DNA of 64,000 bases from Spirometra erinaceieuropaei (taxonomy: Eukaryota; Platyhelminthes; Cestoda; Diphyllobothriidea; Diphyllobothriidae): NCBI GenBank assembly GCA_902702965.1, contig CACRXP010000032.1:571327-635326 (forward strand), given 5' to 3'. The notes under the pieces were generated by a model, which was given only the letters and a program-made list of their open reading frames with translations, made no database searches and was not told the DNA's origin. Made by a program: the position numbers and the translations under genes. Numbering within the stretch: position 1 is the first letter of the stretch; each line of letters opens with the position of its first letter. Positions 21,431 to 33,480 of the stretch are shown here, piece after piece.

Positions 21431-21495
21431 GTGTCTCAAATGAATGCAAGTTGATCAAAAGAGGAAGAGGCGTTCACCAGGAGTGGTTTATTGGA

Positions 21496-21540
21496 GGTCC
21501 GACGTTTCAAGTAGTTGATTCGTCTACCCATCTTCAGAGA
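21496..21540 (-). ncRNA. Hammerhead ribozyme motif, left arm of copy C
   Basis: Minus strand CTGAAGA (N7 = A, allowed by the CUGANGA consensus), helix II GGGTAG/CTACTT with G-U closing, GAAAC, GTC. Confidence 0.68.
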
Positions 21541-22034
21541 CTGGAAAGTCCTGCGCACAGCTCCCCTTATAAGATGCACTTTGTTCAATGCGTGACCCGC
21601 CAATGCCGTCTGTGTGGCTGCATCTAACCCGCATGTCACCGTGACCTTAATCGCCCCCGTCGGCCGCGGAGATGGCTGACGGCCCCGATTGTCCCGCGCC
21701 GTGACTGTCCCCCGTTAAAAAGGTTCGTAAAGTCAGACAGGGGGAGGCAAATTGATATGGCAGTTGACAAAGCAGTCGGTGGACATACAGGCTTCATGGA
21801 CTTGCCTTGCTGTATGAACACCGCCCCGGCCCACAATCTCAACGGCGTCAGAGTTGAAGATGTGTCCCATTTGTGCGGCATGGATTGCTACCTCCGACTT
21901 TGGGTCCAACCTTCGCAAGGCCAACTTATGCTCGTGGCTAGATCCCTCACGCCACTCGGAATAGGTGTTGCCCACAGGCCTGACTCAACAATCCGCCGAC
22001 AAGTGATGCGCCAAAAGATCCGAGCCCTAAGCAG

Positions 22035-22420
22035 ATGTTGGCCGTTGTCTACCGACTTCAAGGCAGCTGCGGAAGGTGCAACTACGTTAGGGAAACCGGC
22101 CGACGGCTGCAAACGCGAATGCTCGTGCATAAGTTGGTTGTGCGAGGGTTGGATCCAAAGTCAGAGGTAGCAACCCATTTCGCGCACAAGGGACATATCT
22201 TCAACTTTGACGCCGTTGAGATTGTGGGCCGGGGCGGTGACCACACAGCAAGGCGAGCCCAAAAAGCCTGTATGTTCACCGACTGCTCTGTCGACCGCCA
22301 CATCAATTCGCCTCCCCCGCGGCCGACGGGAGCGATTCAGGTCACGGTGACATGCGGGTTGGATGCAGCCACACAGGCAGCATTGGCGGGTCACGCATTG
22401 AACAAAGTGCACCTTATAAG
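22035..22420 (+). pseudogene. PLE GIY-YIG endonuclease (copy C)
   Basis: Plus-strand frame: VVYRLQGSCGRCNYVRETGR then RLQTRMLVHKLVVRG (the YIG-like G has become R), KSEVATHFAHKGHIFNFDA, and VDRHINSPP as the SINR-like C-terminal motif. The frame runs on into the pseudo-LTR and hammerhead, showing that the endonuclease C-terminus and pseudo-LTR adjoin directly. Inactive because 5' truncated. Confidence 0.72.
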
Positions 22421-22445
22421 GGGAGCTGTGCGCAGGACTTTCCAG

Positions 22446-22490
22446 TCTCTGAAGATGGGTAGACGAATCAACTACTCGAAACGTCGGACC
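22446..22490 (+). ncRNA. Hammerhead ribozyme motif, right arm of copy C
   Basis: CTGAAGA at 22449-22455, helix II GGGTAG/CTACTC (six pairs, one G-U), GAAAC, GTC. TTATAAGG at 22415-22422 upstream. Its helix II sequence differs from the 6.06 and 14.59 kb copies yet pairs equally well. Confidence 0.75.
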
Positions 22491-23619
22491 CCCAATACAC
22501 ACATCCCGGTGAACGCCTCTTCTTCTATTGATAGGCCACCTAGGAATCGCATTTTCACTACTATTGATGTGAATACAAGTTGTTATTCGCTGGTTCGCAA
22601 AACATATTTACACTATAATTACTACTTATACAATGTTAGTAACACTAAAGGCTCTGATATTACCCCGAGCGTTCGAATTGTTGTTTACGAAATTACTAGC
22701 CAATCATCCAGGGCATTGGTCCAGTAAGAAGCCTATAAGACCGCGTTGGCCCACCACAAAGCTTAGTAATCACCGTCTTGCATTTTTTGCACTTATGCGT
22801 TTATTAGAAGAGATGGGATGGGGCGAGGTGAGCACATTTTGAACTGAATAAAAGCAACTAAACTGAGTTGTCAACTCTTTAATCACAACAAACTTGATGG
22901 ATTTCCACGTAGAATTAGCTCTCGCGTAGTAAAACTAGGCAAAGTGCAAAAAGCAACCCATGCGGCGGTATAAAACACATGCCAACGCCATCGCTTTGGG
23001 CATCAACAGCTAGGAAAAATTGCAATGAGCACAAGGATACGCATCAGATATTCTTAGGGAAGTGGCACAAACTGTAGGTGTCGGCAGCTGAAGTCTCGAT
23101 GCATCATCCTGAGTAAAAATTATAATCCAGAATTTGGGGCAACTGAAACGTGCATATCAGCTCATCTGGCCTATTTGCCTGACCTTCCACCAACAGGTTA
23201 TTACTGATGACATTTGGAAAGCTTTTAACCGTGAGAGGACTGTCAGAAGGCGCTGATACTGGAACGACGGTCTGGAAGTGCAATCTGCGAGGAAACCGTC
23301 AACCAACTTCCCCAAGTGGACATCAATGACAACATTGATCGTCCGACTTCGATGTCGAAGATAGTAAGGGCTGAGTAACTGCTATCCCACACGACTCACG
23401 GGACACAGAGGCCGACATTTACAAGTACGCCGACGTACAACTTATGAGAAAGTGTACTTCACTGGTACACAGGGGATTTGAAGACAAGGGCAAACGCCAA
23501 AGCGAGGGAAAGCGCCAAACTCCTGGTAAACCGAAAAGTAAAATGTAAACCGAAATTCCGAGATAAGTTTTCGGGTCAAAAAGATTACTTGAGTAGGTGT
23601 TAAAAATTTGAAGCATTTT

Positions 23620-24100
23620 GTCCCCGGTAAGAAGCTGAAGTAGGCAAAAAAGGCAGGATTAATTGGTACCAAAAGTACTATCAAACGACGGCTACGTTCC
23701 GCCATTGAAAGGACATACAATGCAGCCGAACTAGTATTATGCAGTCCTAATAAGCCACTTCCGATTCCACGGGCAAAGGATGCCCTTCCAATGCACGCCA
23801 CTTCAAATTGTGTTTATGAACTCACATGCACTTGCGGATGCAAGTACATTGGGCGCACGCAAAGGCGTTTGGCAGCCAGGTCTATTGAGCACCTGCCTAG
23901 ATGGCTCTTAAGACAAGAAAAGAAAACCCCGCGTTCTTCCATTACGAAACAGCTGCTTGATAGTGGTCACTCCATCGACCCCAAAACTTCCTTCTGAGTA
24001 CTTGTTCGGGCACGAACAACTCGGACATTGCGTTACCTGGAGGTGGCCTATATACGACGAGTGAAACCAGATCTTTGTGAACAGTTGTAACACGTGGTTA
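23620..24100 (+). pseudogene. PLE of a different lineage: RT tail and GIY-YIG endonuclease
   Basis: The frame from 23791 reads SNCVYELTCTCGCKYIGRTQ then RRLAARSIEHLPRWLL, a GIY-YIG core (CVYELTC/YIGRT) with the Cys pair. It is followed by KQLLDSGHSIDP and, after a stop at 23997, by a readable continuation RTLRYLEVAYIRRVKPDLC. Just upstream, in another frame, LVLCSPNKP and AKDALPMHATS fit the RT C-terminus. The motif spacing and the LRYLEVAYIRRVKPDLC tail differ from the hammerhead-bearing PLEs in this window. No hammerhead was found beside it. Confidence 0.7.
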
Positions 24101-24111
24101 ACCTAACATTC

Positions 24112-24440
24112 CCGTTGTGCCTTACGGGCTCTCTCTCTCGAGCCCAACCAGCAGCCGCAAGGCGGCGCATGATATAGGCAGAATGGTATTACCGACAAAG
24201 ACGAGCGAGACTGAAATGGCCGTTTCTGGCTTATTAGCCGTCGTCAGCCAGTCATACCCAACTCCAAAGTGTGGAACACCCAAGGCTCGAACTCGCAACC
24301 TGTTAGTTAGAAGTCCACGCCTCTAACCACTGGGCCAGGAGCCCGTTGTCCTGTCGGTTTCGATCGGAAATATACAATGGTAGGGAGCGCTCACCGATAG
24401 TTCTTACGGAACCCACTCGTTCCGTTGTGCCTTACGGGCA
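24112..24440 (-). mobile_element. tRNA-derived SINE with unit-junction overlap
   Basis: On the minus strand TGGCCCAGTGGTTAGAGGCG (A box) and GCGAGTTCGAGCC (B box) form an internal Pol III promoter within a tRNA-like stretch (about 24345-24280). The same 18-nt sequence CCGTTGTGCCTTACGGGC occurs at both ends (24112-24129, 24422-24439), as expected if one full unit plus the start of the next is present. Related copies at 41.05-41.26 and 49.15-49.44 kb. Confidence 0.72.
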
Positions 24441-24444
24441 CAGT

Positions 24445-25040
24445 TACTTCGAGATGCCGGCCTTAGAACGAACTCCATACCGATCGCCTGCAAAAACTAC
24501 ACTCTGCAAAAGTGACTACTGAATTAGTATGGAATTTTCCCCTTGATTTTAGATGTCCTTATAAATTCAGATATATCTCATAGAAAACGCGCGTAAAAAT
24601 ACCCATTGTTTTACTCATTTGGAAGAAAATCACGTCTTCTTCAACATTCGTGTTTGAAAGAAGGGCATAATTCGGTTTTAAAAAAATTCCCAATTCCCAA
24701 ATAATTCCGAACACGAATTGCCGTTACACCTGCATTCAGGGTTTCAAATCTACGAGCCGTATATTTTCCGCGTAAGGAAAACCATACATTTCTCTACGGT
24801 ATTAACATAAGATCATATGGGGGTTCATAAAATTTAGCAGTGAATTTGAGCCTTATTGTTGATTTTACAAGCCACAGTGGTAAATGAAGAGACACGATGT
24901 TTTATGAACGGGCTTAAAACGGTCACGGTCTTAAAAAAATCTCTTAATCAGAAACTTTTTTAAAACTGAACTATACCCTTCCTTCAATTATAAAATGTGA
25001 AAGTGTAATTTTCTACCAAATCAACAAAATAATGCGCACT
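24445..25040. repeat. AT-rich interspersed repeat R3
   Basis: About 600 bp, co-linear with 55090-55760: GCAAAAGTGACT, TTTTACTCATT, CGTATATTTTCCGCGT, CATATGGGGGTTCATAAAAT, TTTACAAGCCACA. No coding sequence. A diverged piece also appears near 3790-3945. Confidence 0.65.
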
Positions 25041-25049
25041 TTTGTCCAA

Positions 25050-25560
25050 ATTATCCCGTCAGCTGGCAACCTTCCAAGCCACGGCTTTTACCGCATCGTG
25101 ATAGCTTCAAACGCGTCAGATTGTTTATATAGTGAGGAGGAAAGTGCGCTGAGTCGTCGACCTTACTCTCCCTTCCCATTTCCAGGTCCCAGCCGGTCAA
25201 TTGACTGGTGAAGGAAATGGGTGCGGTGGCTGGCATAGTCTAGTGATCTTGTCTGCGCGCGCCGAATGCACGACCTGCCCCCCCCCCCCCAAACACAAGC
25301 ACCAGGATTTCACCCAACGAGGGTTGAGCGGCGTAACTCTCACATGCGTGAAAGAATCGAAGGTCACGTTGAGAAGGAGCCGTTTCAGCCTGGCTCCCCA
25401 TTGAGAACACTTCTACTGCCGGCCAGTCTATCAGCACCGCTATCGGTCCTCCCACCAGCAATGGGGACTCCGCTGAAGTTCGTCCTCGTCGCACATTCGG
25501 CGAATAAGTGCCTAAAAACAAACACGCCCCACACCCACACTGTCTCAGGGCATTCTGACA
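25050..25560. repeat. Interspersed repeat R2 copy
   Basis: Matches 7025-7350 over about 350 bp. It abuts R3 on the left with no intervening sequence. A run of C at 25279-25289. Confidence 0.6.
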
Positions 25561-25569
25561 CGGCATAGG

Positions 25570-28095
25570 ACTACTCTAGCGTACGCGCATACATGAAAAT
25601 CTCCAGTAAGGCAACATAGTCTCGACCCCATCACAACACTTCGCCTTACCTGAACAAGCTCACTTAGGTCACGCTTGTGACCCTACTCGGTCACAAGCGC
25701 ATGCACAGCAACCATCGACAGCGTGCCACACAGCATTCAAATAAAGTGCACGTGGGACAATCTACCCCCTGCGCACCCACCCACCGTCGCCCGTTTTGCC
25801 ACCCAGAGCACGGTCAGGTAGATGCAGAAGAAGTCTGCTTCACCGCGAACAATTTCACGCGCACTCCGTGGGCCAGCGGTAGACCTCATCGTCGGCGACG
25901 GTGGGACTATTGCCAAATCGGCTCGAAAAGGAGGAAACAAGAGGTAATTTCAGCTGCCCATCCGTGACTTTTTGGCGGCCAGCCATCATGACCGGTCTGG
26001 CACCATTGTTCAAGACCTCGCTGCCGTTCCAGATGCGCCGACCTGAAGTCACGCGACCGACTGCTCTCGGGCACACCTGCGTCCGCACAGCCTCAGCTTC
26101 CCATGCGGCCACTGGAACGCACCTGCCTCTCTGCGACCACAACCCAAGCCACTGGGACACCACCCCTCGGCAAATGCAACACACACACTGACTGGCCACC
26201 ACTTGAGCTTGGCCCACGAGCCTACAAAAGCGGCTGCCACCACTATCTCAGAGACTCTCAGGCATGACTGGACACAGTCAACACCAGCCCTGGCTTTGCC
26301 AGTGGCCACTGCCGCCTGAGAGGACAACTCCGGGTTCTGTGCACAATAAATCCCTCAGTCTCCCTACAACTTGGGACCTGACCCCAAGATGGTAGCGCAC
26401 AGACGGGGACACACTCACACCGCTTGGTCACAACAACTTCCCTGTCATGAGAGGACTCGGCACCAAACAGACAACAGATTCAGAGCCATCACAGTACACA
26501 GGTGGAGTCGTTAGGACTCCTGCCAAAAGGGGCCAAAACAAACTGCAGTGACCTGGCCAAAAGACAACAGCAAGTCCAGTACCCACGCGATCAGTTTGCA
26601 CAACATTGGCAAACCGTTGCTTCTGCACTCGCCGCGGGGGACAAAGCAAAGAGACCAATAAATGCCTCAACACTGCCTATCACAAGTCCGAAATGTCTCC
26701 GAGATCACAAAACGCATTGCCAGAGTCCGAGGTCGGTATCGTCCCGAGGTCAACGTGCGCAGGGATCATGCAGATCGACAGCTAAGCAAACACAGGTGGG
26801 CATTATTTATCACAGATCATACTGCAGTTGCCCTACCAGGTGAAAGAAGGCTGGATTCACCGGTACACGAGCACGAAGTGGCGGCGAGTAGGGAGGGACT
26901 TGATGGCCTTGAGAGCAAACTATGGATAACGAGAGCCGACGGAGCTGGCGGTCTAGACCACCGACAACCCTATAAACAGCCAGGCCGTCGAGGCCAGCTG
27001 GAACTTAACGCGTGGAAGGAAAGCATCACGGCGTAGAGCGCGCGGGCCAGTCAGTCAATCAACGTGTCCGCAGTCGTATGCAAACCGTCGACGAGGGGCC
27101 TAACGTCTGGGGTTTTTTTTAGAGGCCGGCTGATCAGGACACGCCAGTTTGAAAACGACGTTTGCGCGCCCTGGACGGAGGGGGATTAGGAAGTTCACGT
27201 ATCTGCAGTGACTGACACAGTAAAACTACTCTCAACCGCTCCCGTCTGTCTTCTGTGATGCAGAAAATGCCAATTCAACTCCCATCTAACGCGCGTCCCA
27301 AGGTCAGGCGACGTGACCCAGCTTTTGGACGAGGGGGTGTGTGGTTGATAGGCCATGAGAGGCAATATAGCCGCGTCCTTTTAACTATGCGTTTGTTTTT
27401 AAGCAGTCGCTGATCTTGGGCTCGCCTGTGCTGTTCCCGAGTGGGTCCAATAAATACCGACTGGAGTTGAGATTTCAACTCCGATATGCCACTATGGATC
27501 CATACCGGTTGGCACAATTGCAAGTATCAAAAGTAATGTGAGATGGGAGTACCCCAATATAGACTTAAATCCTGCCGAAACTCTGAGTGCTGTGAGACTG
27601 CAAGCTCCTAAAATACCTTTTTGTGAGAGCAGTTGTTAATAATGAAGCCAGTGAATTAACTAGCGGCTGAAAAGTGATACGTAAGACAACCTCGGTTCGC
27701 GTCAACACCTTGGTGGTAACAACTTCGGACCAGTTTAGACTAAAGACTAATCGGACGCGAAATGAAATGGCTGCAGTGGTAGGAAGGCGTTTTGTTTTAG
27801 TGAACTAAAAACGCCTATAAACTCTAATAAACAATTAAAGTCAAGTTGTACCCTTACGGCTAATTTGTTTTTTTCTCATTTGACTAGCGTAGATAGACAA
27901 TTGCCACTAATTGTATATGTCTGAGGATAGGCCGGTGTACATTCTGCATTGGCGATCCTGAAGTAATTGTGCATACCAGCCTATCTTTTGATGCATACGA
28001 TTAATGTCCACAGGTTAGTTACTTCAGTCAGATGAGAAGGAAGAGATTAGCCACGAGGAGGTAATTAGTGGCACTTGCCTTTATCATTTGGGGTC
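25570..28095. other. No supported gene
   Basis: CA-rich plus strand in 25.6-26.4 kb, then mixed sequence. Short frames on both strands lack recognisable motifs. Some of it is probably an old retroelement that I cannot place. Confidence 0.4.
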
Positions 28096-28099
28096 GTAT

Positions 28100-28690
28100 T
28101 TCAAGCGACTGTGGCTGGCTAGTCGGCATCTAGGTCGTTAACCGTCACGGTTCCATCACCGTTGTTGATTTGTGGGGTAACAATTACTCGGCAATCTGGC
28201 TTACTGCCACCGGAACTGTTGGTCTCCCGCGTTCTCCTAGCGTGCCTCACCGCCTTGCCTACGCAAAGTCTCAGCTCAGAATGCAAAGGCGGGCGATCAT
28301 TGCGATTGTCAATTGACTGCAGGCCAGAAACCATGGCTCACGCGGTAATCACGTCTTGTGAGAACTGCGGTCTCGTTAAACTCGAAGGTGTGGCCGAGTC
28401 ATGCCGAATGAACTACGACCTGAGAGTTAGTTTCGCTCCTCCAAACTACTGCTGCATGTTCGGGCATTCGCGTCCGGGGTAATCTCCCAGTTCCTCCGAA
28501 GTAGTTGCTTTATCCGCAACTGTACTAGACCTGGTAAACAATTCCAAACGTCTCCTGTCTTAGCAGAGGGTCCTTCGGTCTCCATTGGTGGCACCTGATA
28601 GTCGCCTCCGGTCTGTGAGCAGCCCCAACTCCAAGTAGTGTGAGGGGGCGGCCCGTTATGGGAGTCGGGGTTTGGAGGGTAGCCAACTGA
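28100..28690 (-). mobile_element. PLE endonuclease remnant, same subfamily as 4.1 kb
   Basis: Co-linear with 4110-4700: ATTACTCGG, CACCGGAACTGTTGGTC, GCATTCGCGTCCG, CTCCGAAGTAGTTG. The minus strand retains SGLQSIDNRNDRPPLHSELRL (a SINR/YSVLR-like segment), but the rest is interrupted. It lies about 600 bases downstream of the last visible CTDNEP1 exon. Confidence 0.65.
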
Positions 28691-29054
28691 CGGGCTAACT
28701 CTTTTCTACCGAAAACTGGGGATCAGGTCGCAGTGGCTCCTTAATATGACCTAAATAACACTCTCACTCGATGCGAATTCCGAGACCCCTCGTCCCCCAC
28801 CGCGTTAAGGACTGATTACTGTGCGTTTAATAGAAAGTACGCATGTGATATGCGTAGGCGCGGCTTCAGCTTCGTCAGACATTGCATCCATACCCATCAC
28901 CAGCAGCCCTAAATTTGTCTTGCGGTCACGGTGATTGCGTTTGATCCAAGTACCTTAAGAGCAAGGTGATGTCGACGTAATCAAGATCTGAGCTTCTATT
29001 GGCAAGATCTGAGCGTTGATCACTCTACACTAAATCACTAAAAACACTAAAACA

Positions 29055-29115
29055 CTAAGTCACGGTCCCCGCTGCGGGGCACACGGTGGACATCGTCGGC
29101 AAAGACAGTCGAACT
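29055..29115 (+). repeat. R1 repeat end
   Basis: CACGGTCCCCGCTGCGGGGCA followed by CACACGGTGGACATCGTCGG: the conserved terminal segment of repeat family R1 alone. Confidence 0.5.
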
Positions 29116-29284
29116 GTACTACCTAAATGCTTGTGGACGACATGTCAAGTGGCCTCACTTGAAGCGGCTGGCGATAGCAAATAAGGCAGAAGTTAGCATT
29201 CCAGTGTTCCTTGCCAAATAGATGTCATTATAAAAAAGAATGCTGTCGCTTGTGGCGGAAAGACGGCTAAAAATGGATGCTTAC

Positions 29285-32200
29285 CTGGGTAAGACCTGTA
29301 GGCACCTGGCGAATTGTCGAGAATAAAAATAGAGGATAGATCTGGGGAGATGAGGGAGAGGTTTTTGGAATAACTGCCGCTCTCGTAGATGCAATGCTGC
29401 CGGTAGTAGCGGCGCTGGAGGATGTGGCGTCCGTTGTCAAGGTGGTCCGCTACGCCCGCCCCGTAGATCTCCAGGCTGGCAGTAAAGACAACCAGTTCGT
29501 ACCACTGGCTTATCTAGGTGTGTGAGATTGGAGTGAAAACAGGTTAACAGTAAATTAACAGAACGGAAGCAGCTGTGACCAGCCGCTCTAAGATTGGTTC
29601 TCAATGAAGAGTCCCCTGCGTCTAGTATCGATTTTTTCGCTAGGCGGTAGGGGAGAGAATTCAGTGAAGCGGCGGGCGGACACCGGCCGAAATGCCCTTA
29701 TTACTTTTTAACAATGGTGCAGTTGAAATGTTGCCATAGAGACCCATCTGAGGATCCGTCAGGCTTATGACCTTGAAGTAGGGCCTCAGTGAGCTAAATA
29801 TTGCAAAAAAGGGTATTTTCTTTTTTGAAAGCAGAAGGACAAGTCAGACGTCACGATTACTAGAAGTTGGGAACTTAAGTCCCCTCCCTCCGCACACGGA
29901 GAATTTTGCAATGGATTGGAGGCGAAGATATAAACTCTTAACATGACGCTCCCACACGGAGTACAAGGATAAAGTGAAGTCGAAGAATTTTATGCAGCTC
30001 ACTACAGTGATAGTGCGGGAGTGAGGTAGGGGGGGGGAGGCAGTAATTTATTCGTCATAATCAACGACCACCTTAGTCAAATCATGCTGGTGGTTGGGTG
30101 ATGATTGGAGTGTTCTGTCGGGAGGTGTTATAGTGTATTTCATCACAGCAGCCAGGGGTTGGAGTGCAGCTGTTTCTGCCCGGCAAGAAACCGTTACTAC
30201 GGGTGGTCGAAGTCTATGTGGACGTCTGTCACGGAGAGGAGGGGGGGAGTGAGATGGTGTCAGCTGCGAGGACAACTGACCAGGAAGTAACTTACACACT
30301 AGGTAAAATATGGTGAGCAAAATTTGGGCAGCCTCGGTCTCGAATTCTCATTTACCCAGCATAGTTCAGTGGTAGTTGACCTGAAATCATTTTTGTCGCA
30401 TACGCGGTCCGCATCACGGCTCCCTGAACAAAGCAAATAAGACAATAACTTTGCAGGATGTAGACGTCCTGACAAACCTTAGTTTGGCTGCTGATGCATG
30501 ATCGCTGTCCTAAGAACAGCCTTGTTGATCTATATGTGAAGGCTCCGTATAAGGCGGGATCGGAAAGCATACGACTAAAGCCTCATCAGGGAAAATAGGA
30601 GCATGTTTCCGGAGAAAACTTTTGAGAAACCTGACAACCTTGGAGCGGAAACCGGCCTCATTGTCTCGCGTGGTGCAGCTAACTCGTCAACCTCTTTTCA
30701 TCATGGGCTACGGGGCGGGAGGAACCCAGTTTTGAAAAAACGATTCGACTTTTAGTTTAGCCGTGGGCTGTCTGGTGCGTCCGGAGGTGGCAGACAGCGA
30801 AAAAGCCATAAGCAGAACGGGCTAGCTCCCTAGTCTGACGAACATGCAGTCTTAGACCAGAGGCGGCAGGACAACCAGGGCGCGGAGACACAAGGAATGT
30901 ACAGCCGCTTTGTTTCAGCGCCCGAACACGCGCACACTGCCGCAAGATCACTCATCCCCACTGCGGACGCCTCAGCTTCAAAGCTCCGTCGCCGCATTCC
31001 AGACGTGTCGAATTATCAGACAGGCAGGCTTGACAGTCCGACAACCCGTTATGAACAATGCCAAAGCTGGCAAGTGCGCGTATCCAGACAGTCACAGCAT
31101 CCATAACTCCGACAAATCCACATACGTGCACTTGGGTACACGAGTGATCAGGCTAAGGCTTAGCTCATGCGTAGTCGTAGTGGGACGTAACTGCCCAGCT
31201 ATGGTAGACGATGAAGTCCATAAGCTACTAAACAGTTCTTGAATCAAGCCCCAAAAACGGGCAAGGTAAAGACGAAACCGACAATCGAATCACTCAGCAC
31301 GTGTGGCCTCCGTCCGACTGGGAACTAAAAAACTGGGCTCAAGCGCCGTCTACGACTTTTACGGATGTTGTGCTAACTGGCTCAACTTTTCTCTGGAGTG
31401 CAACATTAGTCAGCTGGAACTAAACAAGATCATTCGTGCCGCGAAGAGCTGACTGAAAGATGTCAACAGTTCAAATATAAAACATGCACATAAACGCACT
31501 TCATAATGTTCTGAGCAAGTCAAATGACGAAGTTCAAGAATCCCCGTACTTAGGCGAAGCTGTGAGCAAAGCAACTTTATGCAGAAAGATATGAGTAAGC
31601 TGCCTGACTTACAATGTCTAAGAAGTAATCCACATGGGGGCGCTTGTGAACAGAAAAACGCACTGGGTGATGATCTATGTCGACTTTGAGCACAAAATCA
31701 GGCGGCGTTCCGGGCCTTACAGTTGTGCGCACCATCCCATCGAGGACGGAATGAATGAGTGTTTCATCCAGGTCTATGACCATGATCTTGCGGCGGCGCA
31801 AACCTGTAAAGGAAAATAGTTCATTGAGAGGCAAGTCAAGAAGATGGCAATAAACACACTAGAAAGTGGAAAACGCAACAACTTTGACGCTAAAATCATT
31901 TGGTTGGCAACTGAAGGCAAAACCTATTTCGGGTCGTCATGACCGCTTCACCAGATTCCGAAGGACGAGGATTTCGAATTGCACGCCAAACGCGTGCGGA
32001 TGACCTAAGAGTTAGATAGATCCGACATCACCAGATAAGTAACCACCACCCTTACACAATCACCAAGGTTTTCGTTGTTCTATGGTAGTAATTAACAGCA
32101 CCAGGTGAAACAGTGTGGAGAAAGCGGTATGAGTTTAAGTTTCGTTAAATTAAGGAAGCATGACAATCTTAAGAGCTTTCTGGTAGAAAAGTCGATTTCG

Positions 32201-32542
32201 AAATAAGTCGTGTCGATGTTCTAACTGTTTAACCATGCCAGACATATCCACTAGTAAAAAGCAGGTCTAGGCAAAGGTATGCTTTTAAAAAGACGGCAAA
32301 AATAAACTCACACAACTGTAGTTTCGAAATGGGAGATAGAGGAACCACGGTGTAACGGACACTTTGATGTTGCAAAACCTACAGCTAGCTTGAATAGACA
32401 GGAGTACCGTTTTCGTATGCTTTCGAAAGGTGTAAGAACAGAGGCTCCATAGGTAGGCGATGAACATTGAAATCAGTCGCATATGATAAACTAGTTGCTC
32501 CCTGGCCTTCAACCTGTAGTACTCTAGTGACCAACGCAGCAT
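29285..32542 (-). CDS. CTDNEP1: CTD nuclear envelope phosphatase 1 / Dullard-like, partial
   Basis: Clear exons on the minus strand: 31803-31613 (63 codons) and 29513-29285 (76 codons plus one base), joined in phase 0 by a GTAAGT donor and a CTAG acceptor. They encode an HAD-type Ser/Thr phosphatase: DLDETLIHS (DxDxT nucleophile), [25 protein letters not shown]; then [36 protein letters not shown]. The donor at 29284 is GTAAGC. Two weaker exons upstream: 32482 (or 32542) to 32383, with [17 protein letters not shown] resembling the N-terminal membrane segment, and about 32170-32110, with KLIPLSPH resembling the ILPLSP block. Their joints are unresolved. The expected last exon (SWFSDP...LLPMLDAL in relatives) was not found. 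In animals the enzyme dephosphorylates lipin at the nuclear envelope. Confidence 0.8.
29514..31612 (-). other. CTDNEP1 intron between the two catalytic exons
   Basis: No conserved exon within. Short G-rich and C-rich stretches (30025-30045, 30236-30250) and unassigned frames around 30750-31240. No mobile element that I can name. Confidence 0.5.
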
Positions 32543-32544
32543 TT

Positions 32545-33480
32545 ATAAGTCTTTTTAATTTTGAAAGTTAAATAATTCCATAAATAAGGCTAGTAAATAT
32601 CCTTCGCGGAAGAAGTCGACCGCATAACGTGGACTAGCACCGGGCGTTGTTTAAAAAAGAGCCAGGCGACCGACTCGAAAACAGCGCGTCGCTGAAGAGT
32701 CACGTAAAATCGGCCTATGACAGGCCAAAAAGCTGGTTGCTATAATAAAATGAAAGTCAACCAGTGTGCGACTCACATAATGTCCTTCCTCCTAATAATT
32801 TTCCATGGTGGGGATCCCAGCTGCCTAGATCTTGAATACAGACCATGCTGTCTACTACATGTTGTGTTCGTAAACAAATGCAGAAGTGCTGGGGCGAAAG
32901 TATACGGTGTTTCAGCTGTTTGTGAAGCGGGCATCAGAGCGCTCAGCAGAACTCGATAATTTGACAAATGGTGTGCGATGCGCAACAAGTTGCCCCGGCA
33001 GCGGAAGGGGACTACTACCACGTAACTCGGCTGATTCCCAAAATTGTTAGAGGCTGGTCCATATCATACTCTAGCCCAAGAGAGCATCTTGGCAGATGAC
33101 TGTAAAATGCTGTTCACTCAATCTCAGTATGGGGTTTATGATGCGTCATTGGTAGCCATATGTCTATGGATGCACTCGGTGTGGCCTCGCCGAAAACGAC
33201 AATTCCTCACATATCTCTTGAGTGAGAAGTTGGACATCCAAGGGAACTCGAGAAGTTTTTAGACCTAGTGGGAACTTGGCATAGTCAGCTGTCGACAATT
33301 TCGCAAGGCAGAATAGATAATCCAATGACATCTCCAATAACGTGTTCGAATAGCACAATTTCATTTTATTCGAAGGAGAGTATATTAGTTCCGAATAAAG
33401 TAAATTCATTGTTTTGGCTTCATCTTCTGTCTGAAAAAAGTGTCGTCTTAAGTTCAGACGCAGTGCACGTAGAGAAAAGA
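32545..33480. other. No supported gene
   Basis: Would contain the CTDNEP1 promoter if the first exon is as called. No TATA box stands out. Confidence 0.4.

Larger units (their letters stand above)
21470..22520 (+). mobile_element. Fold-back Penelope-like element (copy C)
   Basis: Inverted arms of about 21470-21925 (minus) and 22130-22520 (plus) both encode LDPKSEVA...GHIFN.DAVEIVGRGG...CHIN/RHIN. The unique middle (21926-22130, plus) supplies GIGVAHRPDSTIRRQVMRQK and the first half of the GIY-YIG domain. Each outer end has a hammerhead with CTGAAGA, preceded by CTTATAAGGGGAGCTG about 35 nt upstream. Arms are more diverged than in copy A. Confidence 0.8.
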
